Assembly: GCA_021738125.1 (NCBI GenBank)
Contig: JAIPCR010000003.1
Location: 1 to 60,428, forward strand
DNA: 60,428 nucleotides
Reading direction: 5' to 3'
DNA from: Sulfuritalea sp.
GTDB taxonomy: Bacteria > Pseudomonadota > Gammaproteobacteria > Burkholderiales > Methylophilaceae
Shown piece after piece: positions 19,649 through 29,057 of this stretch. The position numbers and the translations under genes are program-made. The first letter of the stretch is position 1. Every line of letters starts with the position of its first letter. The notes under the pieces are model-generated. The model saw nothing but the letters and a program-made list of their open reading frames with translations, ran no database searches and was not told the origin of the DNA.

Positions 19649-20251
19649 ATGTCCGTATTAGTAGGCAAACCAGCACCAGACTTTACTGCAGCGGCGGTAA
19701 TGGGCAATAATGAAATCAATGAAGCTTTTAACCTAAAAAGCTACATCAAGGGTAAAGCAGCCGTTATTTTCTTTTACCCACTAGACTTTACTTTTGTTTG
19801 CCCATCAGAGCTTATCGCTTTTGATCACCGTTTAGCTGATTTCAAAAGCCATGGTGTAGAAGTGATTGGCGTTTCAATTGACTCACACTTTTCTCACTTA
19901 GCTTGGAAAAACACTGCCATTAACAATGGCGGCATTGGCCAAGTGGGCTATCCGTTGGTTGCAGACATCAAACATGAAATTTGCAAGGCTTATGATGTAG
20001 AAGCTGATGGTGGCGTCGCCTATCGTGGCTCATTCTTAATCAATAAAGCAGGCATTGTTGTTCACCAAGTGGTAAACGATTTACCTCTAGGTCGCGACAT
20101 CGATGAAATGCTACGCATGGTAGATGCCTTGCAATTCTTTGAACAACATGGTGAAGTTTGCCCAGCAGGCTGGAAAAAAGGCAAGGCGGGTATGAATGCT
20201 TCAACTGAAGGGGTTGCTAAGTACTTAGCTGAAAACGCTAAAGACCTATAA
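19649..20251 (+). CDS. Typical 2-Cys peroxiredoxin (Prx1/AhpC subfamily)
   Basis: Thiol peroxidase that reduces hydrogen peroxide and alkyl peroxides. The peroxidatic cysteine is in FYPLDFTFVCPSELIAF and the resolving cysteine in HGEVCPAGWKKGKAG. The 200-residue length fits. ATG is preceded by a strong AGGAGAAAGCA site. No AhpF gene adjoins it, so it probably draws electrons from thioredoxin. It ends at a terminator shared with convergent soxZ. I saw no convincing OxyR operator upstream. Confidence 0.94.
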   Translation: MSVLVGKPAPDFTAAAVMGNNEINEAFNLKSYIKGKAAVIFFYPLDFTFVCPSELIAFDHRLADFKSHGVEVIGVSIDSHFSHLAWKNTAINNGGIGQVGYPLVADIKHEICKAYDVEADGGVAYRGSFLINKAGIVVHQVVNDLPLGRDIDEMLRMVDALQFFEQHGEVCPAGWKKGKAGMNASTEGVAKYLAENAKDL

Positions 20252-20274
20252 TTTAGTCAGTTTATTTAGCAATG

Positions 20275-20315
20275 AAATGGCAGAGGCGACATAATTGTTA
20301 GCTCTGCCATTTTTT
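20275..20315. terminator. Terminator between the peroxiredoxin gene and soxZ
   Basis: An 11-base stem AAATGGCAGAG/CTCTGCCATTT surrounds a 16-base loop and ends in TTTTT on the plus strand; its left arm begins with A's that would give a T-tract for the minus strand. It can serve both convergent genes. Confidence 0.75.
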
Positions 20316-20646
20316 AAGCCTGCGTAACAGCAATATTGTGCGTAGCTGTTTTACCCAAATTGTCCTGCCAAGTCACCGAAACAATATCGCCAACTACTGC
20401 ATCCTTTAACCTAAAAGTGAGGTAAGGGTTCTTAGATATGCCAGTACCCCATTGCGCCTCAAGTACGGTCTTACCATTAAGCGTTGCGCTTATCAATTGT
20501 ATAAAATGTGCTGGTATTAGCTGATCAAAATCATCTTTCTTACGTCCTGTCTCCATAGGGTGGCTGATTAACACCTTGACCTCGGTAAGGCCGTCAGCCT
20601 TTAACTGAGCACGCATTTTCATGTTGTCTGTATTAAAGTCTGCCAT
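20314..20646 (-). CDS. soxZ: Thiosulfate oxidation carrier protein SoxZ
   Basis: Partner of SoxY in the heterodimer that carries sulfur intermediates on a cysteine of SoxY in the periplasm. Family motifs are VKVLISHPMETGRKKD, LIPAHFIQLI and VSVTWQDNLGKTATHNI. I prefer the ATG at 20646, two bases after the soxY stop, because homologues begin MA...MKIRA; an upstream in-frame ATG at 20661 would add five residues and overlap soxY. No other sox genes are seen in the window. Confidence 0.9.
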   Translation of the reverse strand: MADFNTDNMKMRAQLKADGLTEVKVLISHPMETGRKKDDFDQLIPAHFIQLISATLNGKTVLEAQWGTGISKNPYLTFRLKDAVVGDIVSVTWQDNLGKTATHNIAVTQA

Positions 20647-20647
20647 A

Positions 20648-21106
20648 TTAGCCACAACCATTTTCTAGAACGATGACATTTTTAGTATTACTAAAATATT
20701 GGTCACCTGCTTTGACTAATATTTTAATATCGGAAGTTTCTGCCATTTTAATGCGTGTCACAATATAGGGCTCTGCACCATTAGTAAAAGTAAAATGAGC
20801 AATTAATGGTGTTGGATTATTTTCAACCAAAATAGCCATGCTTTCTGTATTAGCAATATTGCTTGTCACTTCAACCTGAACAATTGCACCATTTTCAGCC
20901 TGGTCTGGTGCCATAATAATAATGTCTTGACTGACAATTTCTACCTCAACGTTTAAATGATTAGTCACTTCATCTAGCTTAACTGCCTCGAATGCGCTGC
21001 TATTCCAAATGGCAGCAAAGGCATTGATAGGTTTGATTAAAACTAAAGCAACCGCCGCTGCCATACATTGAAGAAAACCTCTACGCTGCATTTTATTTTC
21101 AGTCAT
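20648..21106 (-). CDS. soxY: Thiosulfate oxidation carrier protein SoxY
   Basis: The 152-residue product has a Tat-like signal (QRRGFLQCMAAAVALVLIK) and the SoxY domain. The C-terminal swinging arm, which carries sulfur on its cysteine, ends ENGCG (Cys151), slightly shorter than the usual GGCGG. It is coupled to soxZ. Its ATG overlaps the stop of the upstream protease gene by one base, so the three genes form one unit. It lacks soxXA, soxB and soxCD nearby, so full thiosulfate oxidation is not supported here. Confidence 0.9.
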   Translation of the reverse strand: MTENKMQRRGFLQCMAAAVALVLIKPINAFAAIWNSSAFEAVKLDEVTNHLNVEVEIVSQDIIIMAPDQAENGAIVQVEVTSNIANTESMAILVENNPTPLIAHFTFTNGAEPYIVTRIKMAETSDIKILVKAGDQYFSNTKNVIVLENGCG

Positions 21107-22551
21107 TATTTTTTAACCTCGCCCTGCATACGACGCAATTCTTTCAAGCGTGCCTCAACAATAGAAGCCTGATAAAAATCACCGTCATTCGCTTTATTGG
21201 CTATTTCCATTTGCTCAATCGCATGCATCAAATCATATTTTCTAAAGTAAGCCTCACCTTGGGCTTGATGACTTAATAAAGCCTTATTCTGCAAGGCATA
21301 TGCCTTGGCTAATAAATCATAAAAATAAGCATCGTATGGATACAAGCTTTGTTTTTCTTTCACCAGCTTTATTGCATTTTCAGCCTGTTTAATTGCCAAA
21401 AAATGTTCGGCATAGCCATAAATCAAAGCACGATTATCTGGGTACAGCTTTAAAGCAGAAGTATACTGTTTAGCTGCCTGCTGAGGATTGTTACTGGCCA
21501 CTTGTAAGCGCGCACTTAAATTTTCAATCATGGCGTGTTGTGGTGCGTTATTCTTCAGCCATAAAACTTCTTTTTCAGCTAGTGCCAAATACTCCTTCTG
21601 CGCACTCTTACGCATGTAAGCTATTGCTAATCCATAATGCTCTGCCGCCTCATTGCTATAACGACGCTCACGAATGTTTTGCTCAAACACGGCAATCGTC
21701 ATATCAGGGACATCTTTAATCGCGAGTAATTTTGCACGCACGTATTGAAAATCGACACTATCAGGCACCTGCCGATAAGCCATCAATGCCACTCTATTAT
21801 CAACATCGGCAATACGCTCGCTAGTTAATGGGTGAGTACGTAAAAAGCTAGGTGCTCCACCTTCGGCATGGCGTGTACCACGCTGTAAGGTGGTAAAAAA
21901 TGCCGGCATTCCTCTCACATCAAAACCACCACTATCTAGTATTTGCAAGCCAATACGGTCAGCTTCACGTTCATGTTCACGCGTGTAATCTAACTGACTT
22001 TGTATACCCACGGCAGATGCAGTAGTTAATGCACCACTGGCTAATTGTGGATTGGCACGTGCGACTAATATTGCCAGCGCAATACCTGCAATATTCTTGA
22101 AAGTATCATTTTTTTGCGCCGCTAACATACGCGCCAAATGATGCTGTGTAACGTGGCCAACTTCATGACCAAGCACACTGGCCAGTTCAGATTCGCTATT
22201 GGCCGCTAAAATCAAACCTGTATGAACCCCCACCACACCACCGGGCATAGCAAACGCATTAATCGAACCATCTTGCACCACAAAAAAATTAAATTTAAGC
22301 TGGCTATCTGGACTGTGAGAAACAAGCCGCATACCTAAGGCCTGCAAATAAGCGGTCACTTCAATGTCTTGCACCACATCATCACTCACCGCCACATCGC
22401 GCAGAATTTGTTCAGCAATCGCCTGTTCTTGTAAGGGCGAGAGCACAGTTTGTGAAACATCACCCAACTCGGGCAAATCATTAGCCCAAGTCACACTAAT
22501 CGCTAAATTAGTGAGCAAAAAAACTGCTAGTAGACTATTTTTTATTTTCAT
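21106..22551 (-). CDS. M48 family metalloprotease with TPR repeats (BepA-like)
   Basis: Periplasmic zinc protease/chaperone thought to act on outer-membrane protein and LptD assembly. The 481-residue product has a signal peptide (about residues 1-23), the zinc motif in VLGHEVGHVTQHHLARML (HEVGH) with a downstream glutamate in REHEREADRIG, and TPR repeats in the C-terminal third. Length matches BepA (about 487). It heads a tight unit with soxY and soxZ; the functional link is not obvious. Confidence 0.9.
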   Translation of the reverse strand: MKIKNSLLAVFLLTNLAISVTWANDLPELGDVSQTVLSPLQEQAIAEQILRDVAVSDDVVQDIEVTAYLQALGMRLVSHSPDSQLKFNFFVVQDGSINAFAMPGGVVGVHTGLILAANSESELASVLGHEVGHVTQHHLARMLAAQKNDTFKNIAGIALAILVARANPQLASGALTTASAVGIQSQLDYTREHEREADRIGLQILDSGGFDVRGMPAFFTTLQRGTRHAEGGAPSFLRTHPLTSERIADVDNRVALMAYRQVPDSVDFQYVRAKLLAIKDVPDMTIAVFEQNIRERRYSNEAAEHYGLAIAYMRKSAQKEYLALAEKEVLWLKNNAPQHAMIENLSARLQVASNNPQQAAKQYTSALKLYPDNRALIYGYAEHFLAIKQAENAIKLVKEKQSLYPYDAYFYDLLAKAYALQNKALLSHQAQGEAYFRKYDLMHAIEQMEIANKANDGDFYQASIVEARLKELRRMQGEVKK

Positions 22552-22623
22552 TGTTATTATGATAACTACTTTATGATGCTAGTTCAGCTACCACCATAAA
22601 AAAATAAATCATGGAAAATCAAA

Positions 22624-23127
22624 ATGGGCTCATCTCACTTAATCACACCTGAACAAGCGCTCACTCACTTTGACAATAGCGGACAAGCACACATGGTCGA
22701 TGTTGGTGACAAAGCACACACCAAGCGCACTGCAGTGGCAACTGGCATCATTAGCATGCAAGCCGCCACCTTACAACTCATTAAAAATGGTAATAGTAAG
22801 AAAGGTGATGTACTTGGTATTGCCAGAATTGCTGCAATTCAAGGATCAAAACGCACCGCGGATTTAATTCCGCTATGTCACCCAATTAGCTTAACTAAAG
22901 TAGCTGTGAGCTTTGAAATTGACGAAAAAAACACCACAGTGACTTGCTCAGTGACAACCGAAACTACCGGTCAAACTGGGGTGGAAATGGAAGCGCTTAC
23001 TGCCGTAAGCGTTGGCCTTCTCACCATTTATGACATGCTCAAAGCGGCTGATAAAGACATGGTGATTAGCCAAATAAAACTGCTAGAAAAGCACGGTGGC
23101 AAGTCTGGTGATTGGATTGCAAGCTAG
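22624..23127 (+). CDS. moaC: Cyclic pyranopterin monophosphate synthase MoaC
   Basis: Second step of molybdenum cofactor synthesis, acting with MoaA. The 167-residue product has the active-site block [28 protein letters not shown] and [20 protein letters not shown]. It stands alone between a divergent protease and a convergent membrane protein gene; no other moa/moe genes are in view. Confidence 0.96.
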   Translation: MGSSHLITPEQALTHFDNSGQAHMVDVGDKAHTKRTAVATGIISMQAATLQLIKNGNSKKGDVLGIARIAAIQGSKRTADLIPLCHPISLTKVAVSFEIDEKNTTVTCSVTTETTGQTGVEMEALTAVSVGLLTIYDMLKAADKDMVISQIKLLEKHGGKSGDWIAS

Positions 23128-23170
23128 CAAGCACTAATAAACATTGAAGTTATTTGTAAATTACAACTAG

Positions 23171-23470
23171 CTAAACTTTAGCTATCCCTAGCGCCGCTCT
23201 TGCGTTTTCCATCACTAACTCTGAGTCTTTAAGCACATAGCCTTTTTCTAGCATACGGCTCATATATTGCTTGTTATATAGAAAAGCAAATACAAGTTGC
23301 CATAAACCAAAAGTAATCAGTGTGAAAAAGAAATGCAAAGCAGCTACACCCAACTCACCACGAATTAATGGCACAAACCATCCGAAAAAGAAATATGTCC
23401 AACTAAAACCAAAATAACCCTTTCGAGTTAAGCCATTCGTCGGGTTTTGTATCATTACACAGGTAGCCAT
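23171..23470 (-). CDS. Small membrane protein, HrgC/DUF2628-like
   Basis: The 99-residue product has two or three membrane segments and the phrase order of HrgC-like proteins: GFSWTYFFFGWFVPLIRGE, then a hydrophobic block, then FLYNKQYMSRMLEKGYVL. Its function is unknown. It lies 41 bases after thiO on the minus strand, so it may be co-transcribed. Confidence 0.7.
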   Translation of the reverse strand: MATCVMIQNPTNGLTRKGYFGFSWTYFFFGWFVPLIRGELGVAALHFFFTLITFGLWQLVFAFLYNKQYMSRMLEKGYVLKDSELVMENARAALGIAKV

Positions 23471-23511
23471 AATTAAATTTCATCCTATAAAAAAGAGGTT
23501 AGACAGAGTAA

Positions 23512-24591
23512 CTAGGGGCAAGCATACGGGCTTGCATCTAACGTTGGCTTGTCACCTTGCATCAAGTCTACTATTAATTTAGCGCTGGCTGGTGCCATAG
23601 TCAGTCCATATCTAAAATGCCCCGTATTGAGGTACAGATTTTCTATGCTGGGGTGGGCGCTAATAGTGGGCAGGTTTTCTGGGGTACCAGGGCGTAAACC
23701 GCTCCAATGCTTAATGATAGGCATACCTTTTAGCTCAGGCATGATTGCTTCGGCCTTTGCACTAATTTCGTCGCGCACTTCTCGCGTTACCGCGGCCTCA
23801 AAACCTACATCTTCTAATGTACTGCCGGCAAGCAAATAGCCATCACGGCGCGGAATCATATAAAACCCTTCTCTATAAACAATTTGCTTAAGATTTTTTT
23901 GTGGTTTATACAGCAAAATTTGCCCACGCATAGGTTTAATATTTAATTGTGCGCTGGTTTGTTTAAGTAAGTCAAAGCTCCACGCACCTGAAGTCACAAC
24001 AAACTGATCTGCCGTTAATGTGTCACCTTTTAGGGTTTTCCAAGTATTCAAAACCGCGGTTTGTTGAAGTGGCACTAGCTCGGTATTTTCAAGCAAAGTG
24101 ATATTGTTTTGCTCTAACCAGCGGCGCATTGCCTGCATAAAATAAGGGGGGCGTATTTGGCAAACTGTCGGCAACCATAGCGCATCTTCACCACTTAATG
24201 ACTGCACCGCAAATGCCGATGCCTTAATAGACTCTGCCGGCAGCTGATTGTTATTACACCATGCTGTTGCCGCTGCAATATCAAACGTGGGCAAGAGTAA
24301 AAAACCTGATTGCTCAAAGTGAGCATCTATCCCCGTTTCGTATTGCAAGCGCACACTCAATTCACGATAAGTATTTGCACTGTGATTAGTCAGGACATTG
24401 ACAGCATCTGCATATAACCAAGGTAGCAAAGGGAAAATAATGCCCCCACCTGCCCATGAAGATTCACCAGAGGTTTGACTGGCAATTTGGTTACGTTCAA
24501 CGATAGTGACTTCACATCCGCGCTTAACCAATTCCATCGCGGTCATACAACCCACAATACCGCCACCTACAATGACTACTTTTTTGGTCAT
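23512..24591 (-). CDS. thiO: Glycine oxidase ThiO (FAD-dependent amino acid oxidase)
   Basis: Oxidises glycine to dehydroglycine for the thiazole half of thiamine. The 359-residue product starts with the FAD site VVIVGGGIVGCMTAMELVKR, and has SSWAGGGIIFPLLPWLYAD and the C-terminal LYLNTGHFRYGLTMAPASAK typical of ThiO. No thiS or thiG is seen nearby, so a general D-amino acid oxidase role cannot be excluded. It begins 9 bases downstream of the antiporter gene's stop and is probably co-transcribed with it. Confidence 0.88.
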   Translation of the reverse strand: MTKKVVIVGGGIVGCMTAMELVKRGCEVTIVERNQIASQTSGESSWAGGGIIFPLLPWLYADAVNVLTNHSANTYRELSVRLQYETGIDAHFEQSGFLLLPTFDIAAATAWCNNNQLPAESIKASAFAVQSLSGEDALWLPTVCQIRPPYFMQAMRRWLEQNNITLLENTELVPLQQTAVLNTWKTLKGDTLTADQFVVTSGAWSFDLLKQTSAQLNIKPMRGQILLYKPQKNLKQIVYREGFYMIPRRDGYLLAGSTLEDVGFEAAVTREVRDEISAKAEAIMPELKGMPIIKHWSGLRPGTPENLPTISAHPSIENLYLNTGHFRYGLTMAPASAKLIVDLMQGDKPTLDASPYACP

Positions 24592-24600
24592 AATTTTTAG

Positions 24601-26586
24601 TTATTTTGCGGCTACCCGCCCGATCAATAAGGCATTTTGTGCATTGGTTAAGCCGGTAGGTTGGCCGAGCAATACAACAACGTCACCTTCTGCCAATGGG
24701 CTTTCATTCGTTGGCACCATACCGTTAGAATTTGGCCTGCGAATAGACTTCACTTCTACATTAAAGCTTTCTAGTTGCATGTCTACTAAACGTCTACCAA
24801 TGGCAAAAGAGCCGGGGGAAATAATTACTGAATGCAAGCGCACTTGTTGCTTTTCTAAAGACTCATCTTCAGCGTCTGAAATGCCATGAAAATAGCCTTT
24901 GAATAGCTGATAACGTGCTTCACGAAATAGCCGAATACGCTTAACCACTCGGTGTAGCGGCACCCCTAACAACATGAGTGCATGCGAGGCCAACATTAAG
25001 CTACCTTCTAAAATTTCTGGCACCACTTCAGTGGCCCCCGCTTCACGCAAAGCCTCCATATTGGAATCATCTACCGTACGTACAATGACGGGTAATTGAG
25101 GGTAATTCTCTTGCACAATATGCAAAATTTTCATCGCAGCGCGATTATCGGCATAACTAATCACTAAAGCTTTGGCACGTGCACCCCCTGCCGCCTCTAG
25201 CACCACGCGCCTAGCGGCATCACCAAACATGACATTTTCACCAGCCGACGCCGCTTCTAATACTCTTGATGGGTCAATGTCTAGCGCTACAAAAGGGATT
25301 TGCTCTTCTTGCAGAAAACGCCCTAAATACTGGCCACTACGGCCGTATCCACAAATAATGACATGGTTATGTAAGTGCCTACCAACCTCATCTATATCTT
25401 GCACGACTTGGCCACTATTGCGACTATAGCTTTTGACTACACGACGTGCGATACGCCCATTATACTGAATCAAAAATGGCGCAATCACCATGGACAATAA
25501 GGAAGCAGCGAGTATAAGCTGTAAGGCAGGACCACTAATCAATTGTTGCTCAACGCCTAACGCTAGAATGACGAAACTAAACTCACCGGCCTGCGCTAAT
25601 ATCAGCCCTGCTCTTATTGCTACACCTGTTTCATATTGCATCAAACGAATCACCAAAGTCACAATAGCCGCTTTAAATATAATAAATGCGACTAAAATCA
25701 ATAACACCAAGCCTAGTTGATTAAAGATTTGTTCAAGGTTTAATAGCATGCCAACACTGATAAAAAACAGTCCGAGCAGAATGTCACGAAATGGTGAAAT
25801 ATCTGACTCCACCTGATAGCGAAATTTAGTTTCTGAAATCAACATCCCTGCGATAAATGCACCTAAGGCATAAGATAGGCCGGCTGATTTTGTGGCAAAG
25901 GCTAATAGCAATGTCACCATCAACACATTCATCACAAATAACTCGCGTGAACGCTGGCCTGCCACAATGTTAAACCACGGGTTTATAAGCCACTTACCTA
26001 CAGTAAATAGAAATAACAACATAGCAGCGGCTTTTAAAAGCGCAAAACCAAGTACGTCCGTTAAATTAGCCCCCGCCACACCTAAGGCTGGAATAAGCAC
26101 CAAAATTGGCACAACGGCAATATCTTGAAATAGTAATACGCCTATGCTTAAGCGACCGTGACGAGAATTTAAATCCACCCGTTCAGCCAATATCTTAGAA
26201 ACAATCGCGGTAGAAGACATGGCCAAGGCAGAGCCAATTACAAAAGCTGCCGGCCAACCTAGACCGGCTAATTTAGCGATACCCATAACAATCGCAAGTG
26301 TAATAAATACTTGCGCACCACCTAACCCAAGCACTTTTTTACGCATGGCGTAAAGCTGCGGGAGGCTAAACTCCAGCCCAATACTAAACATTAAAAACAC
26401 TATGCCAAATTCAGCAAACTCTTTAGTCGCTTCAGTATCTGGGAGTAAACCAAACGTGTGCGGGCCTAAGGCCATTCCCACTAAAAAGTAGGCCAGCATA
26501 GCGGGCAGTCGTAGTGCACGGAATACCGCCACAGCCAAGACCGAACTAATGAGTAGTACTAAAATTAAAGGTAATGTTTCGAACAT
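24601..26586 (-). CDS. CPA2 monovalent cation:proton antiporter with TrkA domains (YbaL/KefB-like)
   Basis: Inner-membrane exchanger, probably for K+ or Na+. The 661-residue product has about twelve membrane segments (about residues 1-385) with the CPA2 phrases AMLAYFLVGMALGP and ALGAFIAGMLISET, then a TrkA-N Rossmann domain starting HVIICGYGRSGQYLGRFL, then a TrkA-C domain (about 575-655). The layout is closer to YbaL than to the glutathione-gated KefB/C. It ends 9 bases before thiO. Confidence 0.9.
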   Translation of the reverse strand: MFETLPLILVLLISSVLAVAVFRALRLPAMLAYFLVGMALGPHTFGLLPDTEATKEFAEFGIVFLMFSIGLEFSLPQLYAMRKKVLGLGGAQVFITLAIVMGIAKLAGLGWPAAFVIGSALAMSSTAIVSKILAERVDLNSRHGRLSIGVLLFQDIAVVPILVLIPALGVAGANLTDVLGFALLKAAAMLLFLFTVGKWLINPWFNIVAGQRSRELFVMNVLMVTLLLAFATKSAGLSYALGAFIAGMLISETKFRYQVESDISPFRDILLGLFFISVGMLLNLEQIFNQLGLVLLILVAFIIFKAAIVTLVIRLMQYETGVAIRAGLILAQAGEFSFVILALGVEQQLISGPALQLILAASLLSMVIAPFLIQYNGRIARRVVKSYSRNSGQVVQDIDEVGRHLHNHVIICGYGRSGQYLGRFLQEEQIPFVALDIDPSRVLEAASAGENVMFGDAARRVVLEAAGGARAKALVISYADNRAAMKILHIVQENYPQLPVIVRTVDDSNMEALREAGATEVVPEILEGSLMLASHALMLLGVPLHRVVKRIRLFREARYQLFKGYFHGISDAEDESLEKQQVRLHSVIISPGSFAIGRRLVDMQLESFNVEVKSIRRPNSNGMVPTNESPLAEGDVVVLLGQPTGLTNAQNALLIGRVAAK

Positions 26587-26685
26587 AATCTGTTGCTTAA
26601 GTAATGAAGGTTTATTATTTTTTACTATTGTTTCACATCTACCGAGTGGATACGAAAAAATCTTGATAGCAAAATTTGTGCCTAA

Positions 26686-26702
26686 ATCAAAAATATTTTG
26701 AT
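26686..26702. repeat. AT-rich dyad upstream of kdsD
   Basis: ATCAAAA and TTTTGAT with a 3-base spacer form a perfect inverted repeat in the 225-base region between the antiporter and kdsD. It could be an operator or simply AT-rich promoter DNA. Confidence 0.3.
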
Positions 26703-26741
26703 ATTTTTACGATAATTGTCATTATTAGCCGCTGTTAAGGC

Positions 26742-26770
26742 TTTATAAGTAAAGCTTTCCCTTTTATACT
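26742..26770 (+). promoter_or_regulatory. Probable kdsD operon promoter
   Basis: TTTATA (26742-26747) and TATACT (26765-26770) are 17 bases apart, giving a plausible sigma70 promoter with a start near 26777 and a leader of about 35 bases before the kdsD ATG at 26812. Each box has one or two mismatches, so confidence is moderate. Confidence 0.45.
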
Positions 26771-26811
26771 AAGCATTAATTATGTCCAGTTTTAAGAAGC
26801 CTGCTTAATAA

Positions 26812-27816
26812 ATGTCATTGCCCTTAACTAAAGAACAGCAAGCCCATCGCCAACAAGCAACTTTAAAGTTGGCGCGCGATGTATTGCTGCTTGAAGCGAA
26901 TGAAATTAATGCACTTGCATCTAGGCTAGATAGTCAATTCACCGATGCGGTAACACTTATTTTGCAATGTAAGGGGCGTGTTGTTGTAAGTGGCATGGGT
27001 AAATCAGGCCATATAGGTGGGAAAATTGCCTCGACATTTGCCAGCACCGGTACGCCAGCATTCTTTATGCATCCGGCTGAAGCAAGCCATGGCGATTTGG
27101 GTATGATTACAGAAGGCGACATCGTCATTGCACTTTCAAATTCAGGTGAAAGCGATGAAATTCTCGCCATTGTCCCTCCATTGAAAAGATTAGGGGCTAG
27201 CATCATCGCCATCACAGGCAATGACAGCTCCACCTTAGCAAAAGCTGCCGACATCCACTTAAGCGCGCATGTGGCAAAAGAAGCTTGCCCACTTGGCCTA
27301 GCACCGACTTCAAGCACAACGGTTGCCCTAGCACTGGGCGATGCGCTGGCTGTATGCGTGCTCGATCAGCGCGATTTTACTGCAGAAGACTTTGCTCGCT
27401 CTCATCCTGGCGGTAGCCTTGGTAGACGTTTGCTTATTCATGTAAATGACCTCATGCGTACTGGCACAAAAATCCCACAAGTCACTATAAATGCCAGCTT
27501 ATCAGACGGCTTATTAGAAATGACGCATAAAGGCCTTGGGCTTACTGCCATTATTGATGCCAACAATAAGCCGATTGGTATTTTTACCGACGGGGATTTG
27601 CGGCGCGCATTTGAGCAAAACGTCAATGTTGCCACATCAGGGATTAAAGATGTAATGCACCACCAGCCCCTAACGATTCATCAAGATCAATTAGCTATTG
27701 CCGCAGTTGAAATCATGGAGCAACGCAAAGTCAATGCACTATTAGTGACGAATGATGACGGCATTTTAGTCGGCGCGCTCAATATGCATGACCTTTTATT
27801 AGCCAAAGTAGTTTAA
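26812..27816 (+). CDS. kdsD: D-arabinose 5-phosphate isomerase (KpsF/GutQ family)
   Basis: Converts ribulose 5-phosphate to arabinose 5-phosphate, the first step to Kdo for LPS. The SIS domain (about residues 40-180) shows VVVSGMGKSGHIGGKIAST, HPAEASHGDLG and ALSNSGESDEI; two CBS domains fill residues 205-334. Length 334 matches the family. It opens a long plus-strand run through kdsC and lptCAB, 6 bases before kdsC. Confidence 0.95.
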   Translation: MSLPLTKEQQAHRQQATLKLARDVLLLEANEINALASRLDSQFTDAVTLILQCKGRVVVSGMGKSGHIGGKIASTFASTGTPAFFMHPAEASHGDLGMITEGDIVIALSNSGESDEILAIVPPLKRLGASIIAITGNDSSTLAKAADIHLSAHVAKEACPLGLAPTSSTTVALALGDALAVCVLDQRDFTAEDFARSHPGGSLGRRLLIHVNDLMRTGTKIPQVTINASLSDGLLEMTHKGLGLTAIIDANNKPIGIFTDGDLRRAFEQNVNVATSGIKDVMHHQPLTIHQDQLAIAAVEIMEQRKVNALLVTNDDGILVGALNMHDLLLAKVV

Positions 27817-27822
27817 TCAAAA

Positions 27823-28398
27823 ATGTCTACCAATTCACCACTACCTGAATTACTGAATCCTGAGCTAAAAGCTCGCTTCAAAAACATCAAATTATTAGTG
27901 CTTGATGTAGATGGTGTGATGACTGATGGCGGTTTAACCATCGGTGATGATGGACAAGAATATAAAACTTTTCATGCACATGATGGCTTAGGTATGAAAC
28001 TACTCAAAGCCTCTGGTGTTGAATTGGCAATTATTACCGGCCGCACCTCAAATGTCGTTAAAAAACGAGCTGAAAGCACTGGTGTTGCACACTTTTACCA
28101 AGGCGCCGAAGATAAGTTAGCTGCATTTTATGATTTGATGAAAGCCAGTGGCTTGCAAGCGAATCAATGTGCATTTATGGGTGATGATGTGGTGGATTTG
28201 CCGCCCATGTTGCAATGTGGGCTAGCACTAGCTGTGCCTAACTCACCAGCGCTGGTGCTAGCACATGCTCACTATGTGACCATTAAATCTGGCGGCCAAG
28301 GGGCGGTACGTGAAGTTTGCGAATTAATCATGCAAGCGCAAGGCACATTTGATGGGCAAATGGCGCAATTTTTAACACAAGCTAGCATGGCTAATTAA
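27823..28398 (+). CDS. kdsC: 3-deoxy-D-manno-octulosonate 8-phosphate phosphatase
   Basis: HAD-family phosphatase releasing Kdo from Kdo 8-phosphate. Motif 1 is LLVLDVDGVMTDGGL (nucleophile Asp), motif 2 is AIITGRTS, and motif 3/4 is AFMGDDVVDLPPM. The length, 191 residues, is normal. Its stop overlaps the lptC ATG (TAATG), indicating coupling with LPS export. Confidence 0.95.
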   Translation: MSTNSPLPELLNPELKARFKNIKLLVLDVDGVMTDGGLTIGDDGQEYKTFHAHDGLGMKLLKASGVELAIITGRTSNVVKKRAESTGVAHFYQGAEDKLAAFYDLMKASGLQANQCAFMGDDVVDLPPMLQCGLALAVPNSPALVLAHAHYVTIKSGGQGAVREVCELIMQAQGTFDGQMAQFLTQASMAN

Positions 28399-29057
28399 TG
28401 GCGATCAACAACCGTTCAGCAATTGTTTACCCTATAGCCTTGCTATCTATATTAGCAATAATGACAGCTTGGATTAATCACGTGGTACAACCGAAAAAAC
28501 CAAAGCTAGACGGCAGTAGCCGACATGACCCTGACTATATTATGAGTAATTTTGTGACAACACAAACCGACATCAATGGAGATTTGCGCTATAAATTAGC
28601 TTCTGTAGAAATGAAACATTTTCCAGATGATGACAGCACTAATTTAGAACGGCCACGCTACACGCAATTTTCTGCAAATAAGCCGTATACTGAAGTGCAA
28701 GCACTACGTGGTTATGTGTCTAGTAATGGCGACCAAGTTCAGCTCGTTGATAATGTAAAAATTACCCGCCAAGCTTTTGCCAATAAAGGTGAAATGACAA
28801 TAGAGACCAACTACCTGAATATTTTACCCAATCAAGACTTAGCGCGCACTGATAGCCCTGTTGTGATTCGGCAAGCACCGAAAACCATCATCTACGCCAC
28901 AGGCATGGTCTATGAAAAAAACACGCATACGGTGACACTGCTAAATCAAGTACGCGCACATTATGAAAAACCTGCAATAAAAAAAACGATTAACTCAAAA
29001 ACTAGCAATTTAACGGCAAACACAAATAATGCGCGCACTCGGAGACGTTATGAGTAA
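28398..29057 (+). CDS. lptC: LPS export ABC transporter periplasmic protein LptC
   Basis: Bitopic protein linking the inner-membrane LptBFG transporter with LptA. The 219-residue product has one N-terminal membrane segment (about residues 9-27) and a beta-jellyroll with DPDYIMSNFVTTQTDINGDL and KGEMTIETNYLNILPNQDLA. The C-terminal 20-25 residues are a basic Asn/Thr-rich tail. It overlaps the lptA start region slightly. Confidence 0.92.
   Translation: MAINNRSAIVYPIALLSILAIMTAWINHVVQPKKPKLDGSSRHDPDYIMSNFVTTQTDINGDLRYKLASVEMKHFPDDDSTNLERPRYTQFSANKPYTEVQALRGYVSSNGDQVQLVDNVKITRQAFANKGEMTIETNYLNILPNQDLARTDSPVVIRQAPKTIIYATGMVYEKNTHTVTLLNQVRAHYEKPAIKKTINSKTSNLTANTNNARTRRRYE

Noticed and set aside
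26710..26728. Fur-box-like ATAAT-N4-ATTAT upstream of kdsD
   Set aside because: It has a 5-base dyad only and does not fit the 19-base Fur consensus spacing; the genes are not iron-related.
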